From contig JAETPU010000003.1 in the NCBI GenBank assembly GCA_021771035.1, positions 1 through 64,000 on the forward strand: a stretch of 64,000 nucleotides of DNA. The letters are read 5' to 3'. Numbering within the stretch: position 1 is the stretch's first letter; the number at the start of each line of letters is the position of its first letter. Source of the DNA: Marvinbryantia formatexigens (GTDB taxonomy: Bacteria > Bacillota > Clostridia > Oscillospirales > Ruminococcaceae). Below, piece after piece: positions 18,098-28,608 of this stretch. The notes beneath the pieces were generated by a model. That model did not search any database. It had not been told where the DNA came from and worked only from the letters and a program-made list of their open reading frames with translations. Position numbers and translations under genes: made by a program.

Positions 18098-21000
18098 TCA
18101 AAAAACCACCAGGACCTGGTGCTCGCCTTTATCCAGCGGAATCTGGGAGGCCCCGGCGCCGTCCACCATCAGAGCAGGGGAGCTCTGCCCCGGCTCAAGG
18201 CGCTGAAACCGGATCTTCAGCCGGGTGCCGTTGAGCAGAGCATCCAGGGAGAACGCGTCCCAATCCTTGGGCACTTTTGGGGAAAACGTGAGGGAATCCC
18301 CCTGCAGGCGCATCCCCAACAGGCCCTGATAGACAAGCTGGTAATACCAGCCCGCGGCGCCGGTGTACATACTCCAGCCGCCGCGGCCCGGGCAGTCCGG
18401 GTTGGTATAGATATCCGCCGCCATATAATAGGGCTCCAGCAGATAACGCCGGTTATCCTGGGGAGTCAGGCAGTGCTGCACCGGGTTGAGCAGGTTGATG
18501 AGTTTCATGCCCCGTTCGGTTTCCCCATTCTGCAACAGCGCCAGGGCCAGCCACACCGCCGCATGGGTGTACTGCCCGCCGTTTTCCCGGATGCCCCGGG
18601 GATAGCTCTTGACATAGCCGGGGTTCTGGGGCGAATCCGCAAAGGGCGGCGTAAACAGGCGCGCCAATTTGAGCGGCTCGTCCACCAGATAACCCCAGGC
18701 GTTGTCCAGCGCCGTTTTTACCCGGGTTTCCTCCAATCCCCCGGCAAACACCGCAAAGCTCTGGGAGAGGGAATCAATGCGGCACTCCTGACTCTTGGCG
18801 CTGCCCATGGGCTCGCCGGAATCATAGAAGGCCCGCAGGTACCATCCGCCGTCCCAGCAGCTGGCCTCGACGGCATCCCGCAGCTCCTTTATCAGCCGGG
18901 CGCACTCTTGGGCCATGGCGGTATCGTCCATCATTTGGCATAAGGGCTCGAAGCGCCGCAGCACCCAAAGGTAAAAAAGCCCCAGCCAGACGCTCTCGCC
19001 CTTGTCGGCACTCCCCACCAGATTGAACCCGTCGTTCCAGTCGCCGCCGCGCATCAGGGGAAGCCCGTGGGCGCCCCGCAGCCCGGCTGTCCGGCGGATG
19101 GCCCGCACGCAGTGCTCGTAGATTCCCTCCCGCCAGCAGGTGCGCTGCGGGGAAAAATAGAGATCCTTCTGCTCCGGGGTTAGCTCAGGGCCTGTCACAT
19201 AGGGTACCTGATACCGTAAAAAGGCGGAGTCCGAGGTGGTGTTTACATATTCCTCCACGGCAAACACCAGCCAGAGCAGGTCGTCCGAATACCGGGTGCG
19301 CACTCCGGTCAGCCCGCCCTTGTGGGGCGGCAGTGCGTGCCACCAGTGCAGCACATCCCCTTCGGGGAACTGCACCGCCGCCGCGCGCAGAATCTGGCGT
19401 TTGGCCGTCTGTGGGGACAGCAGGACACCGGCGCACACATCCTGCAGCTGATCCCGGAACCCATAGGCCCCGCCGTTTTGATAAAAACCGCACCGTGCAA
19501 AAATCCGCGAGGCAAAGATTTGGTGCCCGCAGAAGCCGTTGAGAAAGGCGTCCAGCTCCCTTTGGGGGGAATGCAGCTCCAGCCGGTTGGGGATCCATTG
19601 GGGAGTTTGCCCGCCCTTTTGTGTTAGGCCCCGGTTGACGCACCACACGGCCGCGCCGGGCCGGGCCGACCAGGCCAGGGCAAAGCGCAGGGTGAGTTCC
19701 TCCCCCGGCTCCAGATGAGCCCGTACCGCCAGCAGCGCGCAGGGATCCACCCGGGTGGCGGTGAGATCCGGTTCCCACTCCCCGCACAGGGCCCGGGCCC
19801 GGTCATTGGAGCACACCGCATCCGCGCAGCATCCCACGGCGCAGACGCTGGATACCGCCGAGTTCATGGGGTTTTCGATGACCAATTCCCCGGTATCCTC
19901 CCGTCGGAAAATAAGCCCGTTTGTAATCCCGCGTTCCACGCCCAAAACCGGCTCCAGGTAGTAGGCGCACTGGGCCTGAAGCGGCGTTTGCCCGTCTTGG
20001 CGCAGGCGCACTTCTAAAATTTTCACAGGCGCCTTGACGTCCAGCGATACTGTCAGGCAAAAATGAACCGGGCCCGCCTGCCCTTCATACCGGGCGTCCT
20101 GAGGGGAAAACGAACACAAAGCGCCGTCGGTGAGGGAATAGATTTTCCCGTTTATCCGCAATAGGAGCGCCTCGCCCCGGTTGGGGGCGGCGATATCGCC
20201 CTGCCAGGGGGTCAGTTTATTTTCCCGGCAGTTCACCGCCCAAGTGAAGCCTAGGGTTCTGTCGGTGAGCTGGGTGCCGAAAACAGGGGTTGCCAGCACA
20301 TGTGTGTAGGGAATCGGCGTGGTGCGCCGCACATAGAAGCGCCCCTTTGAAAAGACGCCGCCCTGCGTTTGGAGCGCCTCATTGTCCTGCGGGATTTCCC
20401 GCGGCAGGCAGGGGAGGAAGCCAGCCGGATGGTATGGTTTTTCAATCCATTCAGTCCTTTCCATTGAGCGCAGCGCCTGGTAGACGCTGCAGGTGCGTAA
20501 CAGCGTAAGCTGTTCGGGCGTGGGGTGCACCAGGTGAACGCCGCCCCTGGCCCGCAGCAGTTCTCCATAGCCTCCCCGGTGAATCAGCGCCGTCAAATCG
20601 CGCTCCGATTTGGTGGTATTGGCCTGTTTGGGAAACGCAAAGACCAGATCAAAGGGAACCTGGCGTTCCCGCAGGGTTTTCAGCGCCTTCAGGTAGGCCT
20701 CTCCCCGCAGAGGATCCAGGGTATGCGCCTCGCAGAGCACGATGGGAAAGTCCCCGGAAACTCCCAGGCTCCACAGTTCCCGGCGTTCCAGCCGGTTGAG
20801 GATTTCCTCTCTGGAGGCCCGGTGCCGGGGCACCGGATACAACAGCCGGGGCAGAAGCTGGAACATCAGCCGCGCCGGCAGGCTGTCCCCAGCCAGGGGT
20901 GACACAGCGGCCCTCTCCTGGGAAATCCCCTTTTCATGCCGCAGCCGGGTGATGATTTCCAGCACCTCGCTCTCGCTGGGAGCACACGCCAAAAGCAGGT

Positions 21001-24000
21001 TCAATGTCCCCTGCCCCCGCGGGGAAACACTCAGCGTGCGCCTGAGTGCGCATACCGCGTCCGGAACGCCGCCGCCCCCCGAGAATTTCCAGCTGGGGAA
21101 CTGTTCCAGGCAGATGCCGCCTTCGGGCCCGATGAGCTTCTCCCGTCGTGTTTCATAGGAAAACTCCCCCGCATCCAAAAAGGAGACGCCCAACACAGCC
21201 GGGGCCTCCCCCGGGCGCAGCCTGCGCTGGAACAGCAGGACTCCGCTGGATTTTTCCAGGCGCGCTGTGACAAACAGCTTGGAAAAGGCCGGATGCGCCT
21301 GGTAATCCGCCTGGCGGCACAAAACCGGCTCCAGATAGTAAAGCGCTTCAAACCGGCGCCTGCGGCGGGAACGATTTTTCACCTGAAGCTGCACCTGTAC
21401 GGCGGGAAGGCTGCGGTGCACCCGCAGCTGCTGCACCGCCTGCAGGGAATCCTCCTCCAGATGGTAGCTCACGCTGTCCGCCGAAAATTGGGTATGGCGC
21501 TTGGCATCCCCGCCGTAGCCGGGGGCCGCTGTCAGCGTCCGTACAGTCCCCTCCTGACCAAGGCAGATGAAAATCCCCTGGGGGGAACGCAGCAGATCCT
21601 CCCCGGGACGCAGGATGCTGAGTCCCCGGAAGTTCAGCTGTGCCGCGCCGCAGTCCGTGCTCAAAAGATGCACGTCCCCGTTGGAATACAGCATACACCG
21701 GGGGGATTGGGGGGAAATTCTGTCATATTCCTGACAAAACTGCTGTTCGGATCCCTTTTCCGGGCTGCTGCCACGTATTTTTCGGTTCACCACACACTCC
21801 TCCTCCAACTGCTCCTCCAAAAATTCTCTGGCACAGCGCATCTGCGCCCCCTTCATAAAGCGTTTTTGCATCCGGCCCTCAAACACGGCGTTGCAGCCGG
21901 CGGCGATGCTCATTCCCACATGGTGGGCCATATAGCTGCGGCAGATTTGAGGCTGAGGCGCCCGCGAGGGCGTGCAGTCCACCGCCTCATAGAAGCCGTA
22001 CACTCCATAGAGCCCCATCTGCTGCAGGCGGTGCAGGTTCTTCATCGCTGCCTGTGGCACAAAGGGCAGCGCCAGAAAGGTGGAATAGGGCGAGAGCACC
22101 AATTCCCGGTCCAGCCCCTCTTTGACTCCCAGTTTTTGGACGCCGTGGGCCTTATACTGGTAATTGAGCTGCGCGTCAAAGGCAAAATAGGCGCTCTCGC
22201 TGATGCCCCAGGGTACCCCCGCCTGGGCCGCCCGGCGGCGCTGGGCCCAGATGGCGTACTGCACGGCCTCGCTTAAAAAGGTGTCCTGCCCGGCAGGCAG
22301 CAGCAGATGGGGCATCAGGTATTCGAACATGGTGCCGGTCCAGGAGAGCGGCCCCACATAGCCCTCCTGGCGGGACAGGGCCCTGGACAGGGAATTCCAG
22401 TGTTTTTTTGGCGCCTGGCGGGTTGCCACGGCAAAATAGCTGGTGGCCCTGGCCTCGCTCATGAGAAAATCGTAGCAGGCGCTGTGCAGAGTATCCGCCG
22501 ACGGATCATACCCAATGGAAAAGAGCCCCTTATCCTTCCGGTAAAAGACGCTCAAATCGGTTTCGTCAATGATACAACGCACCCGCCGGGCTTCCTCAAG
22601 CAGCTGCGGGCATTTCCCCGCATACTCCCGCAGCCCGGTTTCCAGGGCAACCAGAGAGGTGACAAAGTTGCCGCTGTCCACAGTGGAGACAAAGCCGGGC
22701 TCCAGAACGGCGAGGGTCTGGGTATCGTACCAGTTGTACAAATTCCCATGCCAGCGCTCCAGGCTTTCCACGGTATCCAAAACCCGGGACACCCAGCGGC
22801 ACAGCTGCTGCGGGGCAAGGAAGCCGAAATCCGCCGCCGCCAAAGCGGAGAGCAGCATCATGCCGATATTGGTGGGCGAGGTGCGGTGCGCCACACGGTA
22901 CACCGGCGCCAGCTGGACATTGTCCGGCGGCAGGAAGTGATCCCCCACGCCGGCGTAGTGCTCATAAAACTGCCACATCTGGGCGCACCAGGCGGCTACC
23001 TCCTCCCGCTGCTGCCCGGTAAGCCCGGCCCGGGCTCCGGTTTTTTCCCTGGCGCAGGCATAGCCCAGGGCCGGAGCCGCCAAAAAGAGCAGGCCCAGAA
23101 GCTGAAACAGGAGTCCCCGGCCCGCTACAGCCAGCACGGCGCCCAGAACACAGGTAACCGCCATGCGCCGATACCAGCCGCCCAGGGTATGGGAGTTCTC
23201 GCTCTGGGCGGCGGTGGTCCATTCCAGCAGCTTCTTTTTGGATTTGAACCGGCGCCACAGGGCAACCGCCGCCGCCTTCAGGCTGTCCCAGGCTGTCTGC
23301 GGCAAAAAGGCCAGGGAATAAAGGGCTCCCAGCGCCTCCCTGGCGGTATGGGAGAGCGTCTGGCCGAAATAGCGCCGCTGCCGTCCCAAAAGCCGCCTTG
23401 ACGCGGAAGCCAGCATCCCCCACAGGTTGGGCAGGCATACTGCCAGCACCCCCGCTATCGCCAAAACCCAGGCGGCGTTTCCCATAGTAAATGCGCCAAC
23501 TGCCAGGCAGACAACGGCCGCCGGCGGCGTGACGCTGCGGCGAAGGTTATCCCAAAGCTGCCAGCGGCTCAGGGCCGGCAGCAGCACCGGGGTGTCCCTC
23601 TCTCCCCGGATGGGGGAGACAATCCAGGGGGCGTTTTGCCAATCGCCCCGGATCCACCGGGTGAGGCGGGCGTTCCAGGACAGGTATCCCGAGGGGAAGG
23701 AGTCGCTCATGGACACATCCCCCACAAATCCGGTACGCAGGATGCTCCCCTCTAAAATATCGTGGCTGAGCACCCGGTTTTGGGGAAAGCGCCCGGGCAG
23801 CAGGGCATCCATAGCACGGCGGTTTATCAGCCCCTTGCCGCAGAAGACCGAACTTCCGAAGGCATCCTGGTAAAAATCCCTGGAATGGGTATCGTAAGGG
23901 CTGCTGCCGGCGCGCCCGGCCATCACCCGGGAAAACAGCGTTTTGAGAGCGCTGCCCGGCTGGGTCTGGATCCGGGGCGTCAGAATGCCATAGCCCTCAT

Positions 24001-25477
24001 ACACCAGCCCGCCTGCGTCCCACTTGGGCTCGTTGAGAGGATGGGCGGCGGTGGCAATCAGCTTGGAAGCACAGTCGAACAAGAGGTTTGTGTCCGCGTC
24101 CAGCGCCAAAAGATACCGGCACTCCCGCAGCCTTCCGGCGTCCCCCTCAAAGAGCAGGGCGTCCAAATCCTCCCCGTTTAAAAACGCACAAAGCTCCATC
24201 AGGGCGCCGCGTTTTCGTTCCCAGCCGCCGAAACGCCCCTGGGTTTTCAAAAAGCGCCGGCGGCGCACCAGTACATGAAAACGCTGTCCATATTTTTCAT
24301 TGAGCCGGCGTATTACCTCCGCCAGAGCCTGCGCGCCCAGATTATCCTGGGGGTATTCCGGGGCGTTTGCCTCCTTGGGATCCGCCAGCACCAAAAAGTC
24401 CAGCTCCTCCATGCGGTTGGCAAAATACAATTCCTCCAATTTTTCCTCCCACTGAGATGCCTGGCCTGAGGAGGGCAGCAGGGTGGAAATCACCACAGCC
24501 GTACGCTTTTCATCGGCGGGCAGGGCGTTTAACTCCATCCTGGGCAGGGGGCGCACCGGGATTTTGGGGAGTATCAGCCGGCAGGCCAATGTCCAGAAAA
24601 TTTCCCACAGGCACAGCCAGAGTACGGGCAGCGCCGGCCAGATCCCGAACACAGCGCACAGCACAAGCCCCAGCGCCAGGGAGCCCGCCGCGCAAAACGA
24701 CAGCACAAATATCCCTGTCCTTTTGGCAGGGAGCGTAAACTGCTCAGCCCGCAGCAGCCAATATCCAATATGCCGCCTGGGGGGATCGGTTTCCTGTTTA
24801 CAGCGCTCCAGCAGCCGTCCGGCGGCCTTGGATTCGCTGATTTTCCATGCCCGGGCCAGCTTTGCCAGCAGAGAACGGTATTGGCGGCGGGAATTGGCAT
24901 CCATGTTCCCATACACGCCTGCCGGATCCCGCCGCAGGATGCGATCCACCGGGCTGTACCGCTCCTCCAGGCCCAAAAAGTCCACATCCCCCAACCCCCG
25001 CAGCGCTCCGATGGCCTGCCCAATCTGCCGGGCGGTATCCTCATTGTCCTCCCCCTGCGCCAGAAAGACGATGCGCTCCAGCAGCGCGGCCTTCGTCAAA
25101 TCCTGCAGGGCACACAGTTCCTCATAGTCCAATTCCCGGATCTCGGCCTGCCGGGAGAGGATTTCCTCCAGCTGCCCCTCTCCCAGGTTCCCCTCCCGGG
25201 CCGCCTGGGAAAGCTCCCCAAACAGAATGGGCCGCCCCTTTGATTGAGGCAGGCGCCGCTGCCCTGCGAGGGATTTTTGCAGCGCCAAAAGCTCCCTCTC
25301 CAGGATGTCGGCGTTTTCCAGAATCCAACGGCCCGCCGGACCGGTGCCGGACATCCCGGACGCCAGCGCCCGTTCCCGGCGAAGGATATGGCACCAGGCC
25401 TTGATTTTCCGGACGAGGCCCCCGGCTCTTTTGAGCCGTACATCCCCCAGCGTGTTCTCCAGATCCTGTTCGAGCAT
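18098..25477 (-). CDS. Cyclic beta-1,2-glucan synthase-like protein (GT84-GH189-GH94)
   Basis: A giant protein of 2459 residues with the domain order of NdvB/ChvB/Cgs. After an N-terminal helical region, membrane segments at about 252-300 precede a GT84 glycosyltransferase with ALDADTNLL near 459, HDILEG near 573 and RWIRGDWQ near 609. More membrane segments lie at about 645-690 and 775-810. A glycoamylase-like transglycosylation (cyclising) module covers about 830-1210, including LYNWYDTQTL and RSYMAHHVGMS. The C-terminal GH94-like phosphorylase module has TRYSDDLLW near 2059 and the acid motif GGDWNDG near 2147. It would make beta-1,2-glucan from a UDP-sugar at the membrane and trim and cyclise it. 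The start at 25477 has GGAAGGGG ten bases upstream. It is a lone gene with no obvious export partner. Confidence 0.85.
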   Translation of the reverse strand: MLEQDLENTLGDVRLKRAGGLVRKIKAWCHILRRERALASGMSGTGPAGRWILENADILERELLALQKSLAGQRRLPQSKGRPILFGELSQAAREGNLGEGQLEEILSRQAEIRELDYEELCALQDLTKAALLERIVFLAQGEDNEDTARQIGQAIGALRGLGDVDFLGLEERYSPVDRILRRDPAGVYGNMDANSRRQYRSLLAKLARAWKISESKAAGRLLERCKQETDPPRRHIGYWLLRAEQFTLPAKRTGIFVLSFCAAGSLALGLVLCAVFGIWPALPVLWLCLWEIFWTLACRLILPKIPVRPLPRMELNALPADEKRTAVVISTLLPSSGQASQWEEKLEELYFANRMEELDFLVLADPKEANAPEYPQDNLGAQALAEVIRRLNEKYGQRFHVLVRRRRFLKTQGRFGGWERKRGALMELCAFLNGEDLDALLFEGDAGRLRECRYLLALDADTNLLFDCASKLIATAAHPLNEPKWDAGGLVYEGYGILTPRIQTQPGSALKTLFSRVMAGRAGSSPYDTHSRDFYQDAFGSSVFCGKGLINRRAMDALLPGRFPQNRVLSHDILEGSILRTGFVGDVSMSDSFPSGYLSWNARLTRWIRGDWQNAPWIVSPIRGERDTPVLLPALSRWQLWDNLRRSVTPPAAVVCLAVGAFTMGNAAWVLAIAGVLAVCLPNLWGMLASASRRLLGRQRRYFGQTLSHTAREALGALYSLAFLPQTAWDSLKAAAVALWRRFKSKKKLLEWTTAAQSENSHTLGGWYRRMAVTCVLGAVLAVAGRGLLFQLLGLLFLAAPALGYACAREKTGARAGLTGQQREEVAAWCAQMWQFYEHYAGVGDHFLPPDNVQLAPVYRVAHRTSPTNIGMMLLSALAAADFGFLAPQQLCRWVSRVLDTVESLERWHGNLYNWYDTQTLAVLEPGFVSTVDSGNFVTSLVALETGLREYAGKCPQLLEEARRVRCIIDETDLSVFYRKDKGLFSIGYDPSADTLHSACYDFLMSEARATSYFAVATRQAPKKHWNSLSRALSRQEGYVGPLSWTGTMFEYLMPHLLLPAGQDTFLSEAVQYAIWAQRRRAAQAGVPWGISESAYFAFDAQLNYQYKAHGVQKLGVKEGLDRELVLSPYSTFLALPFVPQAAMKNLHRLQQMGLYGVYGFYEAVDCTPSRAPQPQICRSYMAHHVGMSIAAGCNAVFEGRMQKRFMKGAQMRCAREFLEEQLEEECVVNRKIRGSSPEKGSEQQFCQEYDRISPQSPRCMLYSNGDVHLLSTDCGAAQLNFRGLSILRPGEDLLRSPQGIFICLGQEGTVRTLTAAPGYGGDAKRHTQFSADSVSYHLEEDSLQAVQQLRVHRSLPAVQVQLQVKNRSRRRRRFEALYYLEPVLCRQADYQAHPAFSKLFVTARLEKSSGVLLFQRRLRPGEAPAVLGVSFLDAGEFSYETRREKLIGPEGGICLEQFPSWKFSGGGGVPDAVCALRRTLSVSPRGQGTLNLLLACAPSESEVLEIITRLRHEKGISQERAAVSPLAGDSLPARLMFQLLPRLLYPVPRHRASREEILNRLERRELWSLGVSGDFPIVLCEAHTLDPLRGEAYLKALKTLRERQVPFDLVFAFPKQANTTKSERDLTALIHRGGYGELLRARGGVHLVHPTPEQLTLLRTCSVYQALRSMERTEWIEKPYHPAGFLPCLPREIPQDNEALQTQGGVFSKGRFYVRRTTPIPYTHVLATPVFGTQLTDRTLGFTWAVNCRENKLTPWQGDIAAPNRGEALLLRINGKIYSLTDGALCSFSPQDARYEGQAGPVHFCLTVSLDVKAPVKILEVRLRQDGQTPLQAQCAYYLEPVLGVERGITNGLIFRREDTGELVIENPMNSAVSSVCAVGCCADAVCSNDRARALCGEWEPDLTATRVDPCALLAVRAHLEPGEELTLRFALAWSARPGAAVWCVNRGLTQKGGQTPQWIPNRLELHSPQRELDAFLNGFCGHQIFASRIFARCGFYQNGGAYGFRDQLQDVCAGVLLSPQTAKRQILRAAAVQFPEGDVLHWWHALPPHKGGLTGVRTRYSDDLLWLVFAVEEYVNTTSDSAFLRYQVPYVTGPELTPEQKDLYFSPQRTCWREGIYEHCVRAIRRTAGLRGAHGLPLMRGGDWNDGFNLVGSADKGESVWLGLFYLWVLRRFEPLCQMMDDTAMAQECARLIKELRDAVEASCWDGGWYLRAFYDSGEPMGSAKSQECRIDSLSQSFAVFAGGLEETRVKTALDNAWGYLVDEPLKLARLFTPPFADSPQNPGYVKSYPRGIRENGGQYTHAAVWLALALLQNGETERGMKLINLLNPVQHCLTPQDNRRYLLEPYYMAADIYTNPDCPGRGGWSMYTGAAGWYYQLVYQGLLGMRLQGDSLTFSPKVPKDWDAFSLDALLNGTRLKIRFQRLEPGQSSPALMVDGAGASQIPLDKGEHQVLVVF

Positions 25478-25577
25478 CGATATCAGGTCCCCTTCCCTAG
25501 CCTCCCGTTTGTAAAAACGAAAGAAATTTCTGGTACTAGGTTTGACACAAAGGGGAGAAAACATACTCGCCAGGGGC

Positions 25578-25617
25578 AAAAAAGGCCGCGGGACTGAAAC
25601 CGAAGTTTTAGTCCCGC
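25578..25617 (-). terminator. Terminator of the ECF S-component gene
   Basis: A 13-bp stem (25588-25600 with 25605-25617, one G-U pair) with a four-base loop, followed on the minus strand by TTTTTT. Confidence 0.8.
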
Positions 25618-25665
25618 AGCCAAACGGATGAAGGTGCTTTGCCAAATTTTCAATTCTTTAGGACT

Positions 25666-26250
25666 CTACGCCAAAAACTTTTTACCCAAGCCCGCCTTTT
25701 CCAAAGCCTTGCGGCAGATGAGCGCCAGGGGGACCGAAATCACAATAGCGATTACGGCGTTGATCCCGCTGGTGATAAACTTTGTGGAGCAGGCAATCGC
25801 CGCGGCCCGGATATCGCTTCCGGCCATCATCAGGACAATCATGCTCTTGCCCAGGTACAGCACCAGATAGCTGGCTGCTCCCAGCACAGCGCCCGCAATA
25901 TTCCAGCTGACACTTCTGCCCTGGCGTCCTCCCAGATGGGAAACCACGCCGCTGACAAAGCCCATCATAAAGAAGAAGACCAGCGTAAAGGGCGCTGAGG
26001 ATACGAAGGCCGGGTTGGTTAAATCGAACAGTGCGGAGCCGATTCCCGCAGCTAGGCCGCCGCGTATTCCGCCGAAGAGCATCCCGGCCAACAGGCAGAA
26101 GGCGTTGCCCAGTTTAATTTGTGTGGGGCCCGCCGGAGTTGGGATTGGGCCGATTTTTACCACTGAGGTGATGACAAAGACCACCGCCGCCATCACGCCT
26201 ACGATCACGATATCATAGGTTAAGCTGCGTGTTTTTTCCGCTTGGGACAT
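25666..26250 (-). CDS. ECF transporter S component (PF07155-like)
   Basis: 194 residues with about five or six membrane segments. This is a substrate-binding S component of an energy-coupling-factor vitamin transporter, which would share the EcfAAT module encoded elsewhere. KLGNAFCLLAGMLFGGIRGGLAAGIGSALFDL matches the membrane core of this group in hydrophobicity and glycine pattern. The substrate is not evident, as no riboswitch or biosynthesis gene is adjacent. The start at 26250 follows AGGAGG. It carries its own terminator. Confidence 0.82.
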   Translation of the reverse strand: MSQAEKTRSLTYDIVIVGVMAAVVFVITSVVKIGPIPTPAGPTQIKLGNAFCLLAGMLFGGIRGGLAAGIGSALFDLTNPAFVSSAPFTLVFFFMMGFVSGVVSHLGGRQGRSVSWNIAGAVLGAASYLVLYLGKSMIVLMMAGSDIRAAAIACSTKFITSGINAVIAIVISVPLALICRKALEKAGLGKKFLA

Positions 26251-26299
26251 GATAATGACCTCCTCTTTCCGCATGAAACCGGAATTCCGGTTTTTTCTC

Positions 26300-27560
26300 T
26301 GGTATCAGTATAGCGGGTTTGGCATACTCTTTTCAAATACAGCAGTTTGGGATTGAATGCCGGCAATTTGGCAATTTACCACAGAACTTTTCTGATTCGA
26401 ACCTCTGGACTTAGGAACATACACAATTATTTTAATCCGCATCGGCGCCTTTCCGGGAGCATCCGGCAGAACCACCAATTTTACAACGGATACAGTATCA
26501 AAAAACAGGGATAATAGTAAAATCCGCAGGTTTTCTTTTAAGTGTGCAAAACTACCCCAAGGGGGTACCGAACTTTGCCTACTTTCTGTTCGGCAGAAAG
26601 TAGGTGCCCCGCGGCATGAGCGGGCAGGGTGCAAAAAATAAAAGGTGCAGTTTTTCTGAATTGGCATGGAATAGGGTGAGTTACACCCATGCAAATTGTC
26701 TTCCAATTTCCTACCCCAAGCCCTGCCGGAGGCCGCACTTTCTGGTAGCAGAAAAGTGTGCAAAGACTACAAAGCAAGTCTGAAGATTTGTTTGAATCTG
26801 CGGAAGTTTTGGCTTGTCCAAAACTTCACGGAGGTGCGGTACAACTAAGCGTTCAATAGACCGGGTGCACCTCCGGTGAACTCCCCGGATTACGGCAGTA
26901 ATTTGATAGACAGAACTAGAACCAACTACGGAAGTTTTGGCCTGTCCAAAACTTCAAAGGGACGCTGAGGGGCTAGGCGGAGAATAAAACTGAGCGCGTC
27001 CCGGTTGCATCAGCGGCATCGGCCCAAGTGTGGGTCGGCCCAGGTATGGGTCGTGAAAACGGAGAGAGGTTGCGATTCTTCGTTTTCTACCAGCCTTCAC
27101 TGATTGAGTGTGTTCAACCACCCTAGGGGGAGATATCCAAGAGGGGGAACGCCTCTTGGACGGCTCTTTCCCCCTTTTCTGGCCGTGCAGAAAAGGGGTG
27201 CCCCGCGGCATGAGCGGGCAGGGAGAGAAAAACTAAAAAGTGTAGTTCTTCTTCATTTGCATAAAAACAGGGTAATTGTACCCATGTAAACTGTCGTCCA
27301 ATTCCCTCCCAAAGCCCTGCCGGGGGCGGTACTTTCCTGTGGAGGAAAAGTACCCAAAGGCCACAAAGCAGGGGGCCAGCCCCCTACTTTGATGAACCCC
27401 CGGGTTACGGCAGTAATTTGATAGACAGAACTAGAACCAACTACGGAAGTTTTGGCTTGTCTTGTCCCGAAACTTCCGTGGATGCCGGGATGCGCTGAGC
27501 CCTTTCTTATCTGGGTTATACAGCATCCCTAATGAGAATTGAAACAAGTTTCAATTCTCC
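26300..27560 (-). repeat. Composite intergenic repeat cluster, copy 3 (inverted)
   Basis: The same modules as near 0 and 12 kb, in the opposite orientation. CTTTCTG/CAGAAAG hairpins are near 26580-26605 and GGAAGTTTTGG...CCAAAACTTC hairpins near 26810-26830, 26930-26960 and 27450-27475. The shared GATAGACAGAACTAGAACCAACTACGG block and the CTTTTCTG/CAGAAAAG hairpin near 27175-27195 are also present. There is no credible gene. The stretch continues to 27736 without features. Confidence 0.8.
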
Positions 27561-27736
27561 GTAGTTGGAACAACAGACTGGACTAAGACTAGAATCAAAC
27601 TGCGGGCGTCCCGGCGGCCTGACACGGGCGGGGCCGCCCGGATTCGCCCGGAAATCCCCGGATAGGTGCGGGATGTTTCCTTTGAAAAGCCGGTCAAAAT
27701 TGACGGAAAGGGGGCAAAATTGGGCTAAAATCAGAA

Positions 27737-27764
27737 TTGTGGTTTGGGGAAATTCTGATATAAT
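27737..27764 (+). promoter_or_regulatory. Candidate promoter of the NfeD-flotillin pair
   Basis: TTGTGG at 27737-27742 and TATAAT at 27759-27764 with a 16-base spacer, about 245 bases before the first gene. No gene is seen between. Confidence 0.45.
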
Positions 27765-28008
27765 GAGGATATGGAGCCTAGCCGGTATCTCCGGCGGCTT
27801 CACCGAGCACAATGCTGTTCCGGAACACATGCAGAGGCTTTGGTTCTTCCCAAGAGCAGTTTGGCAGTTGGATGCTTTGTTTCATGAAAAATGGGGCACA
27901 TTCCAGAAAAACTGTTCTGAGACAAGTTGAAACGGCCGTACCGGGAGCTCCGGCTCTCTATTAAAGCCATTTCGACTTGCCCAAAATTTGCCGAAAGGGG
28001 GAAATCCC

Positions 28009-28608
28009 ATGGAAACCGTATACACCATTGCATTTTGGGTGGGACTGATTATCCCATCCCTGAGCCTGATTTTCTCCGGATTATGCCACGCCATCGACTG
28101 CTCTCTGGATTTGCTGGACGGCTCAGGCTTTGACGGCGGAACCGACGTGGGGTTTCACGGCATTTTTGGGAATATCCTGGTCTTTTTCCCAACCTCGCCG
28201 CTTTCCATTATGGCGTTTCTCTTAGTATTCGGCGGAGTTGGAAAACTGTGTGTCGGACATTTTTCATGGCATTGGGTGCCCGCTGTTTTCTGCGGCGTAC
28301 TGGGAGCCTATCTGGTGGAATTCGGTATTCTGCGCCCGCTTCGCCGGGTGCGGTGCGAAACCATCGACGGCGAATCCTTTATCGGAAAATGGGGCATCAT
28401 CACGCAGGCCATCATGGAAAACGGCTATGGCGTGGTCAGCTTCCAGACCAAGGTGGGACGTTCCACCTTCATCGCCATGGCAGACGAGCCGATTGCGCAG
28501 GGAGAGGAAGTGGAAGTAATCCGCTGTGAGCGGGGCCGTCTCTATGTCAAACCGGCACATCCATTCCGTGTAAACGAGCAGAAGATGAAAGGAGAAGAGC
28601 ATGCCTGA
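28009..28608 (+). CDS. NfeD-like membrane protein (YuaF/YqiJ type)
   Basis: 199 residues. Several membrane helices cover about residues 4-110, followed by a soluble OB-fold around 125-190 (GKWGIITQAI, GEEVEVIRCERGRLYVKP). This is the NfeD architecture that accompanies flotillins in membrane microdomains. The ATG at 28009 follows AAAGGGGG; an upstream in-frame start lies inside a less likely context. Its last eight bases overlap the start of floT, so the two are coupled. Confidence 0.82.
   Translation: METVYTIAFWVGLIIPSLSLIFSGLCHAIDCSLDLLDGSGFDGGTDVGFHGIFGNILVFFPTSPLSIMAFLLVFGGVGKLCVGHFSWHWVPAVFCGVLGAYLVEFGILRPLRRVRCETIDGESFIGKWGIITQAIMENGYGVVSFQTKVGRSTFIAMADEPIAQGEEVEVIRCERGRLYVKPAHPFRVNEQKMKGEEHA

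Noticed and set aside
20936..22276. Plus-strand open frames inside the cyclic glucan synthase gene
   Set aside because: Antisense shadows of a continuous 2459-codon gene with clear domain motifs.
26300..27560. Possible CRISPR array
   Set aside because: Repeats are long, irregularly spaced, shuffled and inverted, without uniform spacers or cas genes.
27565..27930. Plus-strand open frame before the NfeD gene
   Set aside because: It runs across the candidate promoter, has no ribosome binding site, and has no recognisable motif.
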